Assembly (NCBI GenBank): GCA_946542235.1
Contig: CAMNKK010000003.1
Coordinates: 1-64,000 of the forward strand
Reading direction: 5' to 3'
Source: an uncultured Clostridia bacterium
GTDB taxonomy: Bacteria > Bacillota > Clostridia > Christensenellales > Aristaeellaceae
Length of the DNA: 64,000 nucleotides
Part shown: positions 25,357 to 34,163 of the stretch, in pieces
Layout of the letters: every line of letters begins with the position of its first letter
Numbering within the stretch: position 1 is the first letter of the stretch
Position numbers and translations under genes: made by a program
The notes under the pieces: generated by a model
What the model was told of the DNA's origin: nothing
Database searches by the model: none
What the model saw: only the letters and a program-made list of their open reading frames with translations

Positions 25357-27149
25357 GCCGGCTCACCTCCTTCCGGCCCGGATTCCCCCTGCTCCTTCGC
25401 CAGCTGGGCCTCCAGCTGCTGCTTGTCATAGATGGAGCGGTACAGGCCTCCCGCCTTCATCAGCTCCTCATGGGTTCCGTACTCCGCGGTCCGCCCGTCC
25501 TCCAGCACCAGAATGTGATCCGCGTGCTGAATGGTGGAAATCCGGTGGGCAATAATCAGCGTGGTCCTGTTCCGGCGCAGCTCCTGCAGCCGGGACAGGA
25601 TCCGTTCCTCCGTGTCCGTATCCACGGCGCTGAGAGAATCGTCCAGAATCAGCACCGGCGCGTCCTTCATCAGCGCCCGGGCGATGGAAATCCGCTGCTT
25701 CTGGCCGCCGGAAATCGTGACGCCCCGTTCCCCCAGCAGGGTCTGGTACTGGTTCGGAAATTCCATGATATTGTCATGCACATCCGCCGCTTCGGCCGCC
25801 GCCATGATCTCCTCCCGGGAAGCCTGCTGCACGCCGAAGGCAATATTGTTTTCAATGGTATCGCTGAACAGGAAGGAATCCTGGGGAACGCAGGCCAGAT
25901 CCCGGTGAAGGACATGCAGGGGGATCTCCCGCAGGGGGTGTCCGTCCATCCGGATCATATCCGGATCCTCCGTATCCCACAGCCTTTCCAGCAGATTCAC
26001 CAGGGTTGTCTTGCCGCATCCCGTGCGCCCGATCACCGCCAGGGTTTCCCCGGGGCGCACCCGCAGGGAGATTCCCTGCAGCGCCGGGTGATCTTCCGCT
26101 GACCCCGGATACCGGAAGGTCAGATCCCTCAGTTCAATCTCTCCCCGCAGCGACGTAATGGAGGGATCTCCCTCCTCCCGGATTTCCGGCTTTTCATCCA
26201 GGATCGTCCGGATCCGGCGCAGGGAAGCCAGGCCCTGGCTCAGGTTGGAAACGCTCTCTCCCACGGCAATCATGGGCCACACCAGCATGGTCACATAGCT
26301 GTTGAAGGCCACAAACTGGCCGATGGTAATCTCTCCGTAAATCGCCATCCGCCCGCCGAAAACCAGGGTCAGCAGCAGGCTGATTCCGATGACCAGGTCC
26401 AGGAGCGGCAGCACCAGGGCCATCAGCCGGACCACCGCCAGATTCTTTTCCCGGCTGTTGGCGTTCGCCCGGGCAAAGGCCGCCAGCTCCTTCCGTTCCT
26501 GCACGAAAGCCTTGATGACCCGGATGCCGGAAATCGCTTCCTGCGTCTGGTCCGTCAGGGCGGAAAAGGCTTCCTGCCTGGCCAGGAACCTGCGGTGCAT
26601 GGCCTTCCCGAACCAGATGTCCCCGAAGATGATCAGAATCAGCGGAATGACCGCGATCATGGTCAGCCGGAAGCTGACAAACCGGATCATGCTGATCAGG
26701 ACCAGAACCAGCATGACCGTCGCGTCAAAGGTGGAAATCACCGTCATGCCCATGAGCCCCCGGACGGCGCCCAGGTCGTTGGTGAAGTGCGCCATCAGGT
26801 CCCCTGTCTTGTGCTCGTTGTACCAGGACATGGAAAGGGTTTCCAGATGGGCAAACAGCTCTCCCCGCAGGTCCCGCTCCACCAGCCTTGCCGCCCCGAA
26901 AAGGCATACCCGCCAGCCGAACCGGCCCAGCATGATCAGCGATCCCATCCCCAGCAGCCGCAGCACGATATTCCACACGCCGCTCATATCCAGCCTGCCC
27001 GCCGCCAGCCCGTCCGTCAGCTCCCCGGACAGCAGCGGAACGTTCGCATTGATCTGATCCACCGCAAACAGGGCGATCAGCCCCAGCACATACCGCCACC
27101 AGTATTTCCTGACATAGCGTCCCGCCAGCTTCAGTTCTTTTCTCATCAT
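25353..27149 (-). CDS. ABC exporter half-transporter, degenerate ATP site partner
   Basis: This is the first gene of the exporter pair, 598 residues, with six expected membrane segments and a C-terminal ATPase. Walker A is GRTGCGKTT, the signature is ISGGQKQRISIARAL and Walker B is LILDDSLSAVD, where Asp stands in for the catalytic Glu. That substitution is the mark of the non-hydrolysing half in heterodimeric exporters. The ATG at 27149 touches its GGGAGGA ribosome-binding site; the next in-frame ATG at 27146 may be the real start. A strong promoter is at 27194-27222. Confidence 0.9.
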   Translation of the reverse strand: MMRKELKLAGRYVRKYWWRYVLGLIALFAVDQINANVPLLSGELTDGLAAGRLDMSGVWNIVLRLLGMGSLIMLGRFGWRVCLFGAARLVERDLRGELFAHLETLSMSWYNEHKTGDLMAHFTNDLGAVRGLMGMTVISTFDATVMLVLVLISMIRFVSFRLTMIAVIPLILIIFGDIWFGKAMHRRFLARQEAFSALTDQTQEAISGIRVIKAFVQERKELAAFARANANSREKNLAVVRLMALVLPLLDLVIGISLLLTLVFGGRMAIYGEITIGQFVAFNSYVTMLVWPMIAVGESVSNLSQGLASLRRIRTILDEKPEIREEGDPSITSLRGEIELRDLTFRYPGSAEDHPALQGISLRVRPGETLAVIGRTGCGKTTLVNLLERLWDTEDPDMIRMDGHPLREIPLHVLHRDLACVPQDSFLFSDTIENNIAFGVQQASREEIMAAAEAADVHDNIMEFPNQYQTLLGERGVTISGGQKQRISIARALMKDAPVLILDDSLSAVDTDTEERILSRLQELRRNRTTLIIAHRISTIQHADHILVLEDGRTAEYGTHEELMKAGGLYRSIYDKQQLEAQLAKEQGESGPEGGEPA

Positions 27150-27193
27150 TCCTCCCGGAAGTACCGCTCATTTCTGATTCCGAACGAGAAAGA

Positions 27194-27222
27194 AGTCTAT
27201 CGGGAACACCCGGAAAAGTCAA
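27194..27222 (-). promoter_or_regulatory. Sigma-A promoter for the exporter pair
   Basis: On the minus strand TTGACT (27222-27217), 17 bases and TAGACT (27199-27194) precede the exporter genes by about 45 bases. Confidence 0.75.
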
Positions 27223-27254
27223 TAGAAAACCGGCTTTCGGCGCAAAACTTCTTC

Positions 27255-27282
27255 TTGCTTTTTCAGCGCGTTATGCTATGCT
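27255..27282 (+). promoter_or_regulatory. Probable promoter for the GH5 gene
   Basis: TTGCTT (27255-27260), 16 bases and TATGCT (27277-27282) lie about 40 bases before the GH5 start. It is back to back with the exporter promoter. Confidence 0.5.
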
Positions 27283-27323
27283 TTTCAAAAACGGATCCCT
27301 CCCGGGATCGGAAGGAACGGAAC

Positions 27324-28271
27324 ATGCTGAAGGGGCTTGCTTTTGAAAGGGGAATCAACCTGGGCGGCTGGATGAGCCAGTGCGACTATTCAGAGGACCG
27401 GCTGAACCATTTCATCACGGAGGAGGATATCGCCCGCATCGCCTCCTGGGGGCTGGATCACGTGCGCCTGCCCGTGGACTACAATGTGCTGGAGACGGAG
27501 GACGGCTCCGAATACCGGGCGGACGGCTTTGCGCGGATCAGCCGGGCTTACGGCTGGTGCCGGGCCCATGGGCTGAACCTGGTGATCGACCTGCACAAAA
27601 CCGCCGGCTTCTCCTTTGACGCCGGAGAACAGGAAACCGGTTTTTTTGAGAGCGCCTCCTGCCAGGAACGGTTTTACCGCCTCTGGGAACAGATCGCGGC
27701 CCGCTGCGGGGAAAGCCCGGAGCATGTGGCCTTCGAACTGCTCAATGAGGTCACGGACCCTGCTTTCATCGGCGCCTGGAACCGGATCGCCCGTACCTGC
27801 ATCCGGCGGATCCGCGCCATCTGCCCCCGCCATCTGATCCTGGTGGGCAGCTATCACAACAACAGCGCCGCGGCGGTGCCCGCCCTGGATCCGCCCTTGG
27901 ACGACCGGGTGATCTACAACTTCCACTGCTATGAGCCCCTGGCTTTTACCCATCAGGGAGCCCACTGGGTGCCGCAGCTGGACCGGGATCGGCGGATCTC
28001 CTTTGAGGAAGCCGGGATTCCGGAGGATTATTTCGACCGGCTGTTCGCTCCGGCCCTGGAGGCTGCCCGGAAGAACGGGACGGAGCTCTACTGCGGCGAA
28101 TACGGCGTCATCGATCAGGCCGAGCCGGAATCCGCCGTAAAGTGGTTCCGTCTGATTCACGCCGCCTTCGCCCGATACGGGATCGGCCACAGCATCTGGA
28201 GCTACCGGGAAATGGACTTCGGCCTGGCAGACGCCCGGATGGACGGCTATCGGGAGCAGATTCTGGAATAA
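27324..28271 (+). CDS. Glycoside hydrolase family 5 (cellulase-like) enzyme, no signal peptide
   Basis: This is a (beta/alpha)8-barrel retaining glycosidase. The acid/base Glu is Glu142 in FELLNE and the nucleophile is Glu259 in YCGEYG. GINLGGWMSQCD near the start and HVRLPVDYNVLE fit GH5. It begins at the ATG at 27324 behind GGAAGGAACGGAAC, giving 315 residues and no signal peptide, so it probably acts in the cytoplasm on imported oligosaccharides. It is followed by glgA, which has its own promoter. Whether it is an endoglucanase or an exo-acting member cannot be told. Confidence 0.87.
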   Translation: MLKGLAFERGINLGGWMSQCDYSEDRLNHFITEEDIARIASWGLDHVRLPVDYNVLETEDGSEYRADGFARISRAYGWCRAHGLNLVIDLHKTAGFSFDAGEQETGFFESASCQERFYRLWEQIAARCGESPEHVAFELLNEVTDPAFIGAWNRIARTCIRRIRAICPRHLILVGSYHNNSAAAVPALDPPLDDRVIYNFHCYEPLAFTHQGAHWVPQLDRDRRISFEEAGIPEDYFDRLFAPALEAARKNGTELYCGEYGVIDQAEPESAVKWFRLIHAAFARYGIGHSIWSYREMDFGLADARMDGYREQILE

Positions 28272-28307
28272 TCCGATCCGCCGCAGGCATGTGTTTTTTG
28301 ATTTTCA

Positions 28308-28336
28308 TTGTCTTTCCCTTCCTTCTGTGTTATATT
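28308..28336 (+). promoter_or_regulatory. Sigma-A promoter for glgA
   Basis: TTGTCT (28308-28313), 17 bases and TATATT (28331-28336) lie 46 bases before the glgA start. Confidence 0.8.
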
Positions 28337-28382
28337 GGAAGCGCCGAAACCGGTAAAAAATCAGAAGAAGAGGGCTGGACAA

Positions 28383-29846
28383 ATGTCAGAGATGAATGAA
28401 AAGAAAACCCGGGTTGCCTTTGTCGGATCCGAATGTTACCCCTTTGTAAAAACAGGCGGGCTGGGTGATGTCATGTATGCCCTGCCCCGTGCTCTGGTGC
28501 GGGAAGGCTGCGAGGTGCGCGTTTTCCTGCCCCTGTACAGCTGCATTCCCCAGAAGTACAAGGATCAGATGAACTGGAAGGGCTCCTTCATGATGGACCT
28601 GACCACGGACGGACGGACCTTCTTCGTGGGCATCATGGAGCTGTCCATGAACGGCGTCATCTACGACTTCATCGAAAACAGGGAATTCTTTGACTGGGGA
28701 AATCCCTATACCGGCCTGTGGGAGGACATCCCGAAATACTGCTATTTCTCCAAGGCCGTCCTGGCGGCGCTGAACTATCTGGAGTGGATTCCGGATGTCA
28801 TCCACTGCCATGACTGGCAGGCCTCCCTGACCCCGGTTTATCTCCGGACCCGCTTCGCCGGAACCCCCGTAGGCGCCGCCCGCAGCATGCTGACCATTCA
28901 CAACCTGCGGTTCCAGGGCATCTGCAGCATCGACCATCTGAAATACTGGTCCGGTCTTCCGGATGACCTTTTCAATTATCCCGTCTTCAAGATCAATGAA
29001 AATGAAGCCAACATGTTCAAGGGCGGCCTCGCCTTCGCGGACCGGATCACAACCGTCAGTGAAACCTATGCCCATGAAATTCAGACCGATTTTTACGGGG
29101 AAGGGCTGAACAGCCATCTGTCCTACCATTCCGTCAAGCTCCGGGGCATCGTCAACGGCATCGATGTGGAGCAGTGGGACAGCCGGACAGACGCGCTCCT
29201 GCCCGCTCCCTACGGCCGGGAAAACGCGCTGGCCGCCAAGGGAGAAAACAAGCTGGCGCTGCAGCGCCGTCTGGGCCTGGAGGAGGATCAGGGCAAATTC
29301 GTGATCGGCCTTGTTTCCCGTCTGACGGATCAGAAGGGCCTGGATCTGGTGGACGCGATCTTCGAGCAGATGCTGGATGAGAACACCCAGGTCGTCGTGC
29401 TGGGGACCGGCGATCCCCGGTATGAAGGCGCCTTCCGCTATTATGAAAGCGTTCACAGAGGTCAGGTCTGCTCCTGCATCATGTATGACGAAAGCCTGGC
29501 TCATCTGATTTACGCCGGGGCGGATGCCCTGCTGGTACCCAGCCTCTTTGAGCCCTGCGGACTGACCCAGCTGATCTCCATGCGCTACGGCACCGTGCCC
29601 ATCGTTCGGGAAACCGGCGGCCTGAAGGATACCGTGGCTCCCTTCAATCCGGAAAACGGAGAGGGGAACGGCTTCACCTTCGATGCCTACCGGGCCGATC
29701 TGCTGCTGGACGCGGTGCGGCGGGGCAGGGAAGTCTATCTTGGGGACCGGGACCGCTGGAACGCCATCGTTCTGCGGGATATGGACAGGGATGTTTCCTG
29801 GACCCATTCCGCCCTCCAGTATCTGGAGCTGTACCGGGAGGGCTGA
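28383..29846 (+). CDS. glgA: Glycogen synthase
   Basis: GlgA (GT5) extends alpha-1,4-glucan from ADP-glucose. The ATG at 28383 follows GAAGAGGG and yields 487 residues, the normal length. The ADP-glucose-binding KTGGLGDV is at 23-30. The C-terminal motif SLFEPCGLTQLISMRYG and ETGGLKDTV are diagnostic. The other glycogen genes (glgB, glgC, glgP) are not in the window. It is followed 45 bp later by the GH127 gene on the same strand, probably in one transcript. Confidence 0.97.
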   Translation: MSEMNEKKTRVAFVGSECYPFVKTGGLGDVMYALPRALVREGCEVRVFLPLYSCIPQKYKDQMNWKGSFMMDLTTDGRTFFVGIMELSMNGVIYDFIENREFFDWGNPYTGLWEDIPKYCYFSKAVLAALNYLEWIPDVIHCHDWQASLTPVYLRTRFAGTPVGAARSMLTIHNLRFQGICSIDHLKYWSGLPDDLFNYPVFKINENEANMFKGGLAFADRITTVSETYAHEIQTDFYGEGLNSHLSYHSVKLRGIVNGIDVEQWDSRTDALLPAPYGRENALAAKGENKLALQRRLGLEEDQGKFVIGLVSRLTDQKGLDLVDAIFEQMLDENTQVVVLGTGDPRYEGAFRYYESVHRGQVCSCIMYDESLAHLIYAGADALLVPSLFEPCGLTQLISMRYGTVPIVRETGGLKDTVAPFNPENGEGNGFTFDAYRADLLLDAVRRGREVYLGDRDRWNAIVLRDMDRDVSWTHSALQYLELYREG

Positions 29847-29891
29847 CGCCTTTCCCCGGGCTTTCAAATCAATTCATCCGGAGGTATCCCG

Positions 29892-31907
29892 ATGCAGACA
29901 TCCTTTTCCTCCCCGCTGCCCCTGACGCAGGTTCATATTACGGACGCCTTCTGGAAACGGGAGATGGATCTGATCCGAAATACGGTGCTGCCCTACCAGT
30001 GGGCCGCGCTGAACGACCGGGTGGAAGGCGCTGTTCCCAGCTGGTGGATGCACAACATGCGGGCCGCGGCCCGGGTCGTTGCAGCCCGAAAGGCGGGGAA
30101 GGCGCTCCCTTCCCGCCAGCAGGTGCCGGGCATGGTTTCGGAAGGTCCTTCTCCCGATCAGGCGGACCCGGATTTCTTCTATGGCTGGGTCTTTCAGGAC
30201 AGCGACGGATACAAATGGATTGAAGCCGCCTCCTGCCAGCTGTCCGTCCTGCCGGACGAAGCCCTCCGGAGTCAGGTTCAGGAAGCGGTGGACGCGATCC
30301 GTGCCGCCCAGGAGGAAGACGGCTACCTGGATACCTTCTATACCATCACCGGCATCGAAAACGCCTTCACCAACCTGAAGGACCATCACGAGCTCTATTG
30401 CTTCGGGCATCTGGCGGAAGCCGCCGTTGCCTGGTGGCAGGCGACCGGAAACGACGACCTGCTCCAGGTGACCCGCCGCTTTGCCGCCTGTATCGCCCGG
30501 CGCTTCGGCCCGGGAAAGGAGCGGGGCTGCCCCGGCCATGAAATTGCGGAGATGGCCCTGTTCCGCCTCTATGAAGCAACGGGCGAGCAGGAATGGATGG
30601 ATCTGGCGCAGTTCTTTCTGGATGTGCGCGGAACGGATCCCAGCACCTTCGCCCTGGAAGAGAACGTCCGGCGGAAGCGTTCCGGTCAGCCGGAGCTTCC
30701 GGTCACCGCCGACCGATATGAATACTATCAGGCCCATCTTCCCGTCCGGCAGATGAAGGAAGCCACCGGCCACGCCGTCCGGCAGATGTATCTGTGCAGC
30801 GGCATGGCGGACTCTGCCCGGCTGCGGAAAGACGCCGCCCTTCGGGAAGCCTGCGAACGGCTCTGGCATTCCGCCGTTGCCGAAAAGATGTACGTAACCG
30901 GGGGCGTCGGCGCCACCCATGTGGGGGAAGCCTTCTCCCGTCCGTGGGATCTTCCTTCCGATACCGCCTATTCTGAAACCTGCGCCGCCATCGGCCTGGT
31001 TTTCTTCGCCCGCCGTATGCTGCAAATGCAGGCGAAAGGCGAATATGCCGACGTCATGGAGCGCGCCCTGTACAACACCGTCCTGTCCGGAATGGCGCTG
31101 GACGGAAAGAGCTTCTTCTATGTCAATCCCCTGGAGGTGGATCCTGCCGCCTGTGAAAAGGATACCCGCCTTTCCCACGTAAAGCCCGTCCGGCAGAAGT
31201 GGTTCGGCTGCGCCTGCTGCCCGCCCAATATCGCCCGGCTGCTTTCGTCCCTGGGCGCCTATCTTGTCACATGCCGGGAGGATACGATCTGTTTCCATCT
31301 TTATATCGACAGCGAAATCGAAGCTTCCCTCGCAAACAGTCCCCTTCGTCTCCGGCTTTCCGCCAATCTGCTGAAGGACGGAAAAGTTCAGCTGACGATC
31401 CTGTCCGGCAGCGGGGAAGGCACCCTTGCCTTCCGGATTCCGGAATGGTCCGGCGCCTGGCATTGCAGCGCGCCCGGAAAGGAAGCCCGGGAAGAGGAGG
31501 GTTATCTGTTCCTTCGGGGCCGCTGGCAGGAAGGGGATACCGTATCCCTTGATTTTTCCATGCCGGTGCGGGCGCTCACGGGACATCCCCTGATCCGGGA
31601 AACGGCCCATCAGGTCTGCTTCTCCCGGGGGCCGCTGGTCTACTGCGCGGAGGAAAAGGATAACGGTCCCCTGCTGCATCTGCTGCGGGCGCTTCCGGAG
31701 GCGGAAGCCCGGGTCGAGTGGCAGGAAATCGGAGGCGTTGATCTGCCCGTGCTTCGGATGGACGCCCTCCGCCAGGAGGTGACGGACGGAGCCCTTTACC
31801 GTCCTCTGGCCGCGCCCCGGGAATCCGGGGTTACCCTCCGCCTGATTCCCTATTTTGCCTGGGCCAACCGGGGAAAAGGCGAGATGCGGGTCTGGCTGTA
31901 CCGCTGA
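29892..31907 (+). CDS. GH127-family beta-L-arabinofuranosidase-like protein
   Basis: The family (formerly DUF1680) removes beta-L-arabinofuranose from plant glycans with a catalytic Cys. The residues known from HypBA1 are visible: Glu362 and Cys364 in YSETCAA, and Cys440, Cys442 and Cys443 in FGCACCPPN. The 671-residue length is usual. The ATG at 29892 follows CCGGAGGTATCCCG. No signal peptide is seen, so it acts inside the cell. A short hairpin follows the gene. The exact sugar specificity within the family is not certain. Confidence 0.9.
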   Translation: MQTSFSSPLPLTQVHITDAFWKREMDLIRNTVLPYQWAALNDRVEGAVPSWWMHNMRAAARVVAARKAGKALPSRQQVPGMVSEGPSPDQADPDFFYGWVFQDSDGYKWIEAASCQLSVLPDEALRSQVQEAVDAIRAAQEEDGYLDTFYTITGIENAFTNLKDHHELYCFGHLAEAAVAWWQATGNDDLLQVTRRFAACIARRFGPGKERGCPGHEIAEMALFRLYEATGEQEWMDLAQFFLDVRGTDPSTFALEENVRRKRSGQPELPVTADRYEYYQAHLPVRQMKEATGHAVRQMYLCSGMADSARLRKDAALREACERLWHSAVAEKMYVTGGVGATHVGEAFSRPWDLPSDTAYSETCAAIGLVFFARRMLQMQAKGEYADVMERALYNTVLSGMALDGKSFFYVNPLEVDPAACEKDTRLSHVKPVRQKWFGCACCPPNIARLLSSLGAYLVTCREDTICFHLYIDSEIEASLANSPLRLRLSANLLKDGKVQLTILSGSGEGTLAFRIPEWSGAWHCSAPGKEAREEEGYLFLRGRWQEGDTVSLDFSMPVRALTGHPLIRETAHQVCFSRGPLVYCAEEKDNGPLLHLLRALPEAEARVEWQEIGGVDLPVLRMDALRQEVTDGALYRPLAAPRESGVTLRLIPYFAWANRGKGEMRVWLYR

Positions 31908-31922
31908 TCATCCTGACGGCAG

Positions 31923-31944
31923 GATCTTTCCTCCCGGAAAGATC
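31923..31944 (+). terminator. Probable terminator after the GH127 gene
   Basis: GATCTTTCC, loop TCCC and GGAAAGATC form a perfect 9-bp stem 15 bases after the stop codon, followed by a pyrimidine-rich TCCCTTTC rather than a pure T-run. Confidence 0.55.
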
Positions 31945-31960
31945 TCCCTTTCATCCCCGT

Positions 31961-31983
31961 AAAAAACCTCCCGCTTAGGGCGG
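31961..31983 (-). terminator. Minus-strand terminator at the left edge of the sugar island
   Basis: On the minus strand ACCGCCC pairs with GGG-GGT positions (one mismatch) and ends in six T. Its last 14 bases (GCGGGAGGTTTTTT) recur exactly, in the opposite orientation, at 41030-41043 on the other side of the island. Confidence 0.55.
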
Positions 31984-32045
31984 TGTCCGTAACCCAGTAT
32001 GAAACAAATTTCAGAGGAAAAGGCATCCCCGTACAGGATTGGTCA

Positions 32046-32310
32046 TTATAATTCCTGGGTGCTTCCATCCTGTAGGAGCCACTGGATCAAATTTCTCTGC
32101 AGGACGCCAGACATGGTATTAGGCATTTCCGGATCAAGAGACAAAACGATCTTTTTATATTGATCGCTCCAAATCTACGCGAAAAGAATTAATAACCTTT
32201 TCCCATCCTTTGACCAGTTGCAGTTCATCGACAAACAGATACATTCTCTTTCCCGGACGTGCGCACTTGATGACATATTCATGAAATACGTTCCTGCCAT
32301 GCCGTCAAAA
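32046..32310 (-). pseudogene. Remnant of an AAA ATPase of the DUF4143 type
   Basis: Two coding pieces of one gene family are joined here after an internal deletion and a frame change. The first, CARPGKRMYLFVDELQLVKG followed by WEKVINSFRVDLE, matches the Walker B region of AAA_14/DUF4143 ATPases (typically FLDEVQ...GWEKVVNSLR). The second, SDQYKKIVLSLDPEMPN to NLIQWLLQDG, matches their C-terminal end (typically Y.KYVLSMD...INIIDWLL). About 250 residues between them are missing. It lies immediately downstream of the 598-residue enzyme gene and marks the left border of the sugar island. The family match is from memory of the pattern. Confidence 0.65.
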
Positions 32311-32353
32311 GTAACCGGGCTAGCCAAATTTGAATTTTTCGATATTCTCTCCA

Positions 32354-34150
32354 TCAATCTCGCTGGAAATAATAATATAGGCCCCAGTCCTGGTCATTTG
32401 CCCAGGGATCATAAAAATGTGCCTGCTCCCCATTCACGCTTCTGGGATAAACCATCGCGCAGCTGGCGCTGCCATCCTCAAAAAACAGCGGAAGACTTCC
32501 CCGCAGGTTTTGTTCCGCCCGATCCAGCCAGGCTTTTTCTCCCGTGATTTGCCCATATCGCGCAAAGGCAATGCCGCTCAGGCTGCTCCAATAATGAGGA
32601 AAAGTATCCCCCAGCATCCGACGCTTGCCAAACCAGTAACCGTCCCAATGGCGAATCGCTACCTCGTTCAGGTGGTAATCCGGCTGCATTCCCTGGAAAA
32701 GGAGCAACAGGTTCATCTGTTCCTGGGTTGCCTCCAGCAGCTTCTGCTTTCCGCTGAGTTGATATCCCATCAGCAGCATATTCACCGCAGGAGCTACGAT
32801 GCTCTGCTCATAATCCACCTCGCTGGTCGGATAATGAATGCCGACTTCCGCAATCTTCTCCGCATGCCGGACAAAAAGCTCCCGTAATTCTTCCGCGCGA
32901 TCTTTCCTCCCCGCCTCGCGAAGCAGCGCCACCAGGTCCGTCATGGGAATTCCGATCGCGTAGAACTTATCTCCCCCCCACTGATAATAGCTTTCCATCA
33001 CATCGGCGGCCCGGTCAATCCAGACCGGTTCCCGGGTCAATCGATACATCTCCATAAAGAAGATCGCCGTCCAGGGTTCATTATACAGGCGATGTCTTTC
33101 CTCCGCGTACCCCGCATCGTCGTAAACCGTATGGGTGGATTCCTCATAGACTTCTCTCAGGATGAAATCCGCGTACCGACGCAGACTCCGGGATGCCTCC
33201 GAATCCTGATTGTGCTGCAGATAGATCGCCACGAGCGCGCCCATCCCCAGCCGCTCTCTGGCGCTGTTGTGATCCGGGATTTCGTGGCTGTAGCAAAGTT
33301 TTCCCGTCTCATTATCATAAATCAGATATGCCCCGTCCAGTCTGCTGTCCGAATCATTGCACTGCTGCTTCGTCACAATAAAACGCGCCCGCTGCTGAAG
33401 CAGTTTTTCCGGCGATGGCATAACTCTCCATGTCGCGTGCGTAGTCCTTCCATTGACCTGCCAGGTTCGGCTGACCTCGCCAATCCTGTCGGTATCCACT
33501 TCGCCGCCGGTCCATTTGATCTTTTCGCCTTGAAATGGTACCCACTGATCCGATGTAATATAAAGGGGGCCGAATTTTTCCTTCAGAATCCGTTCTCCGT
33601 CCGCCCGACCCTCGTAACGGAAAAGCCGCCACTGGATCACTTTGGTTTCTCCGGGAGAAAGTGAAAAGGATACCGGATGAAGCAGAAAGACGCCCCGGGT
33701 ATTGCTGACGCAGTGGCTCTCCGTCAGGCTTCGGTGAACGCTGTAACTTCCTATCGCTCCCTCTGTCAGCCAAAGCCCCAGATGCGGCGCCTGGCCGCCC
33801 ATGCGAAGTGCCAGAATCCACGCAACTTCCCCGCCGCACCAGATATGCGCATGGCAGCGCTGTGTCAGGCAGATATCCGCCGCCAGATAATTATCATTCA
33901 GGGAAACCTCGATTGCGACACTGCCCTCCGGGCATCGGATTTCTTCTTGCATCGTGTTGGTAAAGGTATAGGTCTCCTCCACGGTCTCATCGTCCAACAC
34001 ACGTCTTTCGGCGTCGCGGGCAATCCCTTCCGGCGCGGTCATGCTGCCCCAGGGATGACCTTCGCTGACCCAGTTCATACCCCAGGGGTCGTCCGCAAAA
34101 GCAATGCGGCGGAGCGTTCCCTTTTCTTCTTCCAGTATCCAGCGGTTCAT
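32354..34150 (-). CDS. Unrecognised intracellular enzyme of a sugar-uptake locus, probable alpha/alpha-barrel
   Basis: I do not recognise the family of this 598-residue protein. It has no signal peptide. The N-terminal 240 residues look like a beta-rich domain (WGSMTAPEGIARDAERRVLD, LTQRCHAHIWCGGEVAWILA). The C-terminal 350 residues contain repeated helical segments with aromatic and acidic residues (NEPWTAIFFMEMYRLTREP, YDPWANDQDWGLYYYFQRD), which suggests a six-hairpin (alpha/alpha)6 barrel as in many glycosidases and lyases. It is the last gene of the permease operon, 13 bp after the second permease. A role in cleaving the imported sugar is inferred. The ATG at 34150 follows GGGAGGAATTCG. 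Confidence 0.7.
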   Translation of the reverse strand: MNRWILEEEKGTLRRIAFADDPWGMNWVSEGHPWGSMTAPEGIARDAERRVLDDETVEETYTFTNTMQEEIRCPEGSVAIEVSLNDNYLAADICLTQRCHAHIWCGGEVAWILALRMGGQAPHLGLWLTEGAIGSYSVHRSLTESHCVSNTRGVFLLHPVSFSLSPGETKVIQWRLFRYEGRADGERILKEKFGPLYITSDQWVPFQGEKIKWTGGEVDTDRIGEVSRTWQVNGRTTHATWRVMPSPEKLLQQRARFIVTKQQCNDSDSRLDGAYLIYDNETGKLCYSHEIPDHNSARERLGMGALVAIYLQHNQDSEASRSLRRYADFILREVYEESTHTVYDDAGYAEERHRLYNEPWTAIFFMEMYRLTREPVWIDRAADVMESYYQWGGDKFYAIGIPMTDLVALLREAGRKDRAEELRELFVRHAEKIAEVGIHYPTSEVDYEQSIVAPAVNMLLMGYQLSGKQKLLEATQEQMNLLLLFQGMQPDYHLNEVAIRHWDGYWFGKRRMLGDTFPHYWSSLSGIAFARYGQITGEKAWLDRAEQNLRGSLPLFFEDGSASCAMVYPRSVNGEQAHFYDPWANDQDWGLYYYFQRD

Positions 34151-34163
34151 CGAATTCCTCCCG

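Noticed and set aside
23536-25431. 631-codon plus-strand frame opposite the ABC exporter
   Set aside because: Antisense shadow of a clear ABC exporter gene; rich in His, Gln and Arg with no domain.
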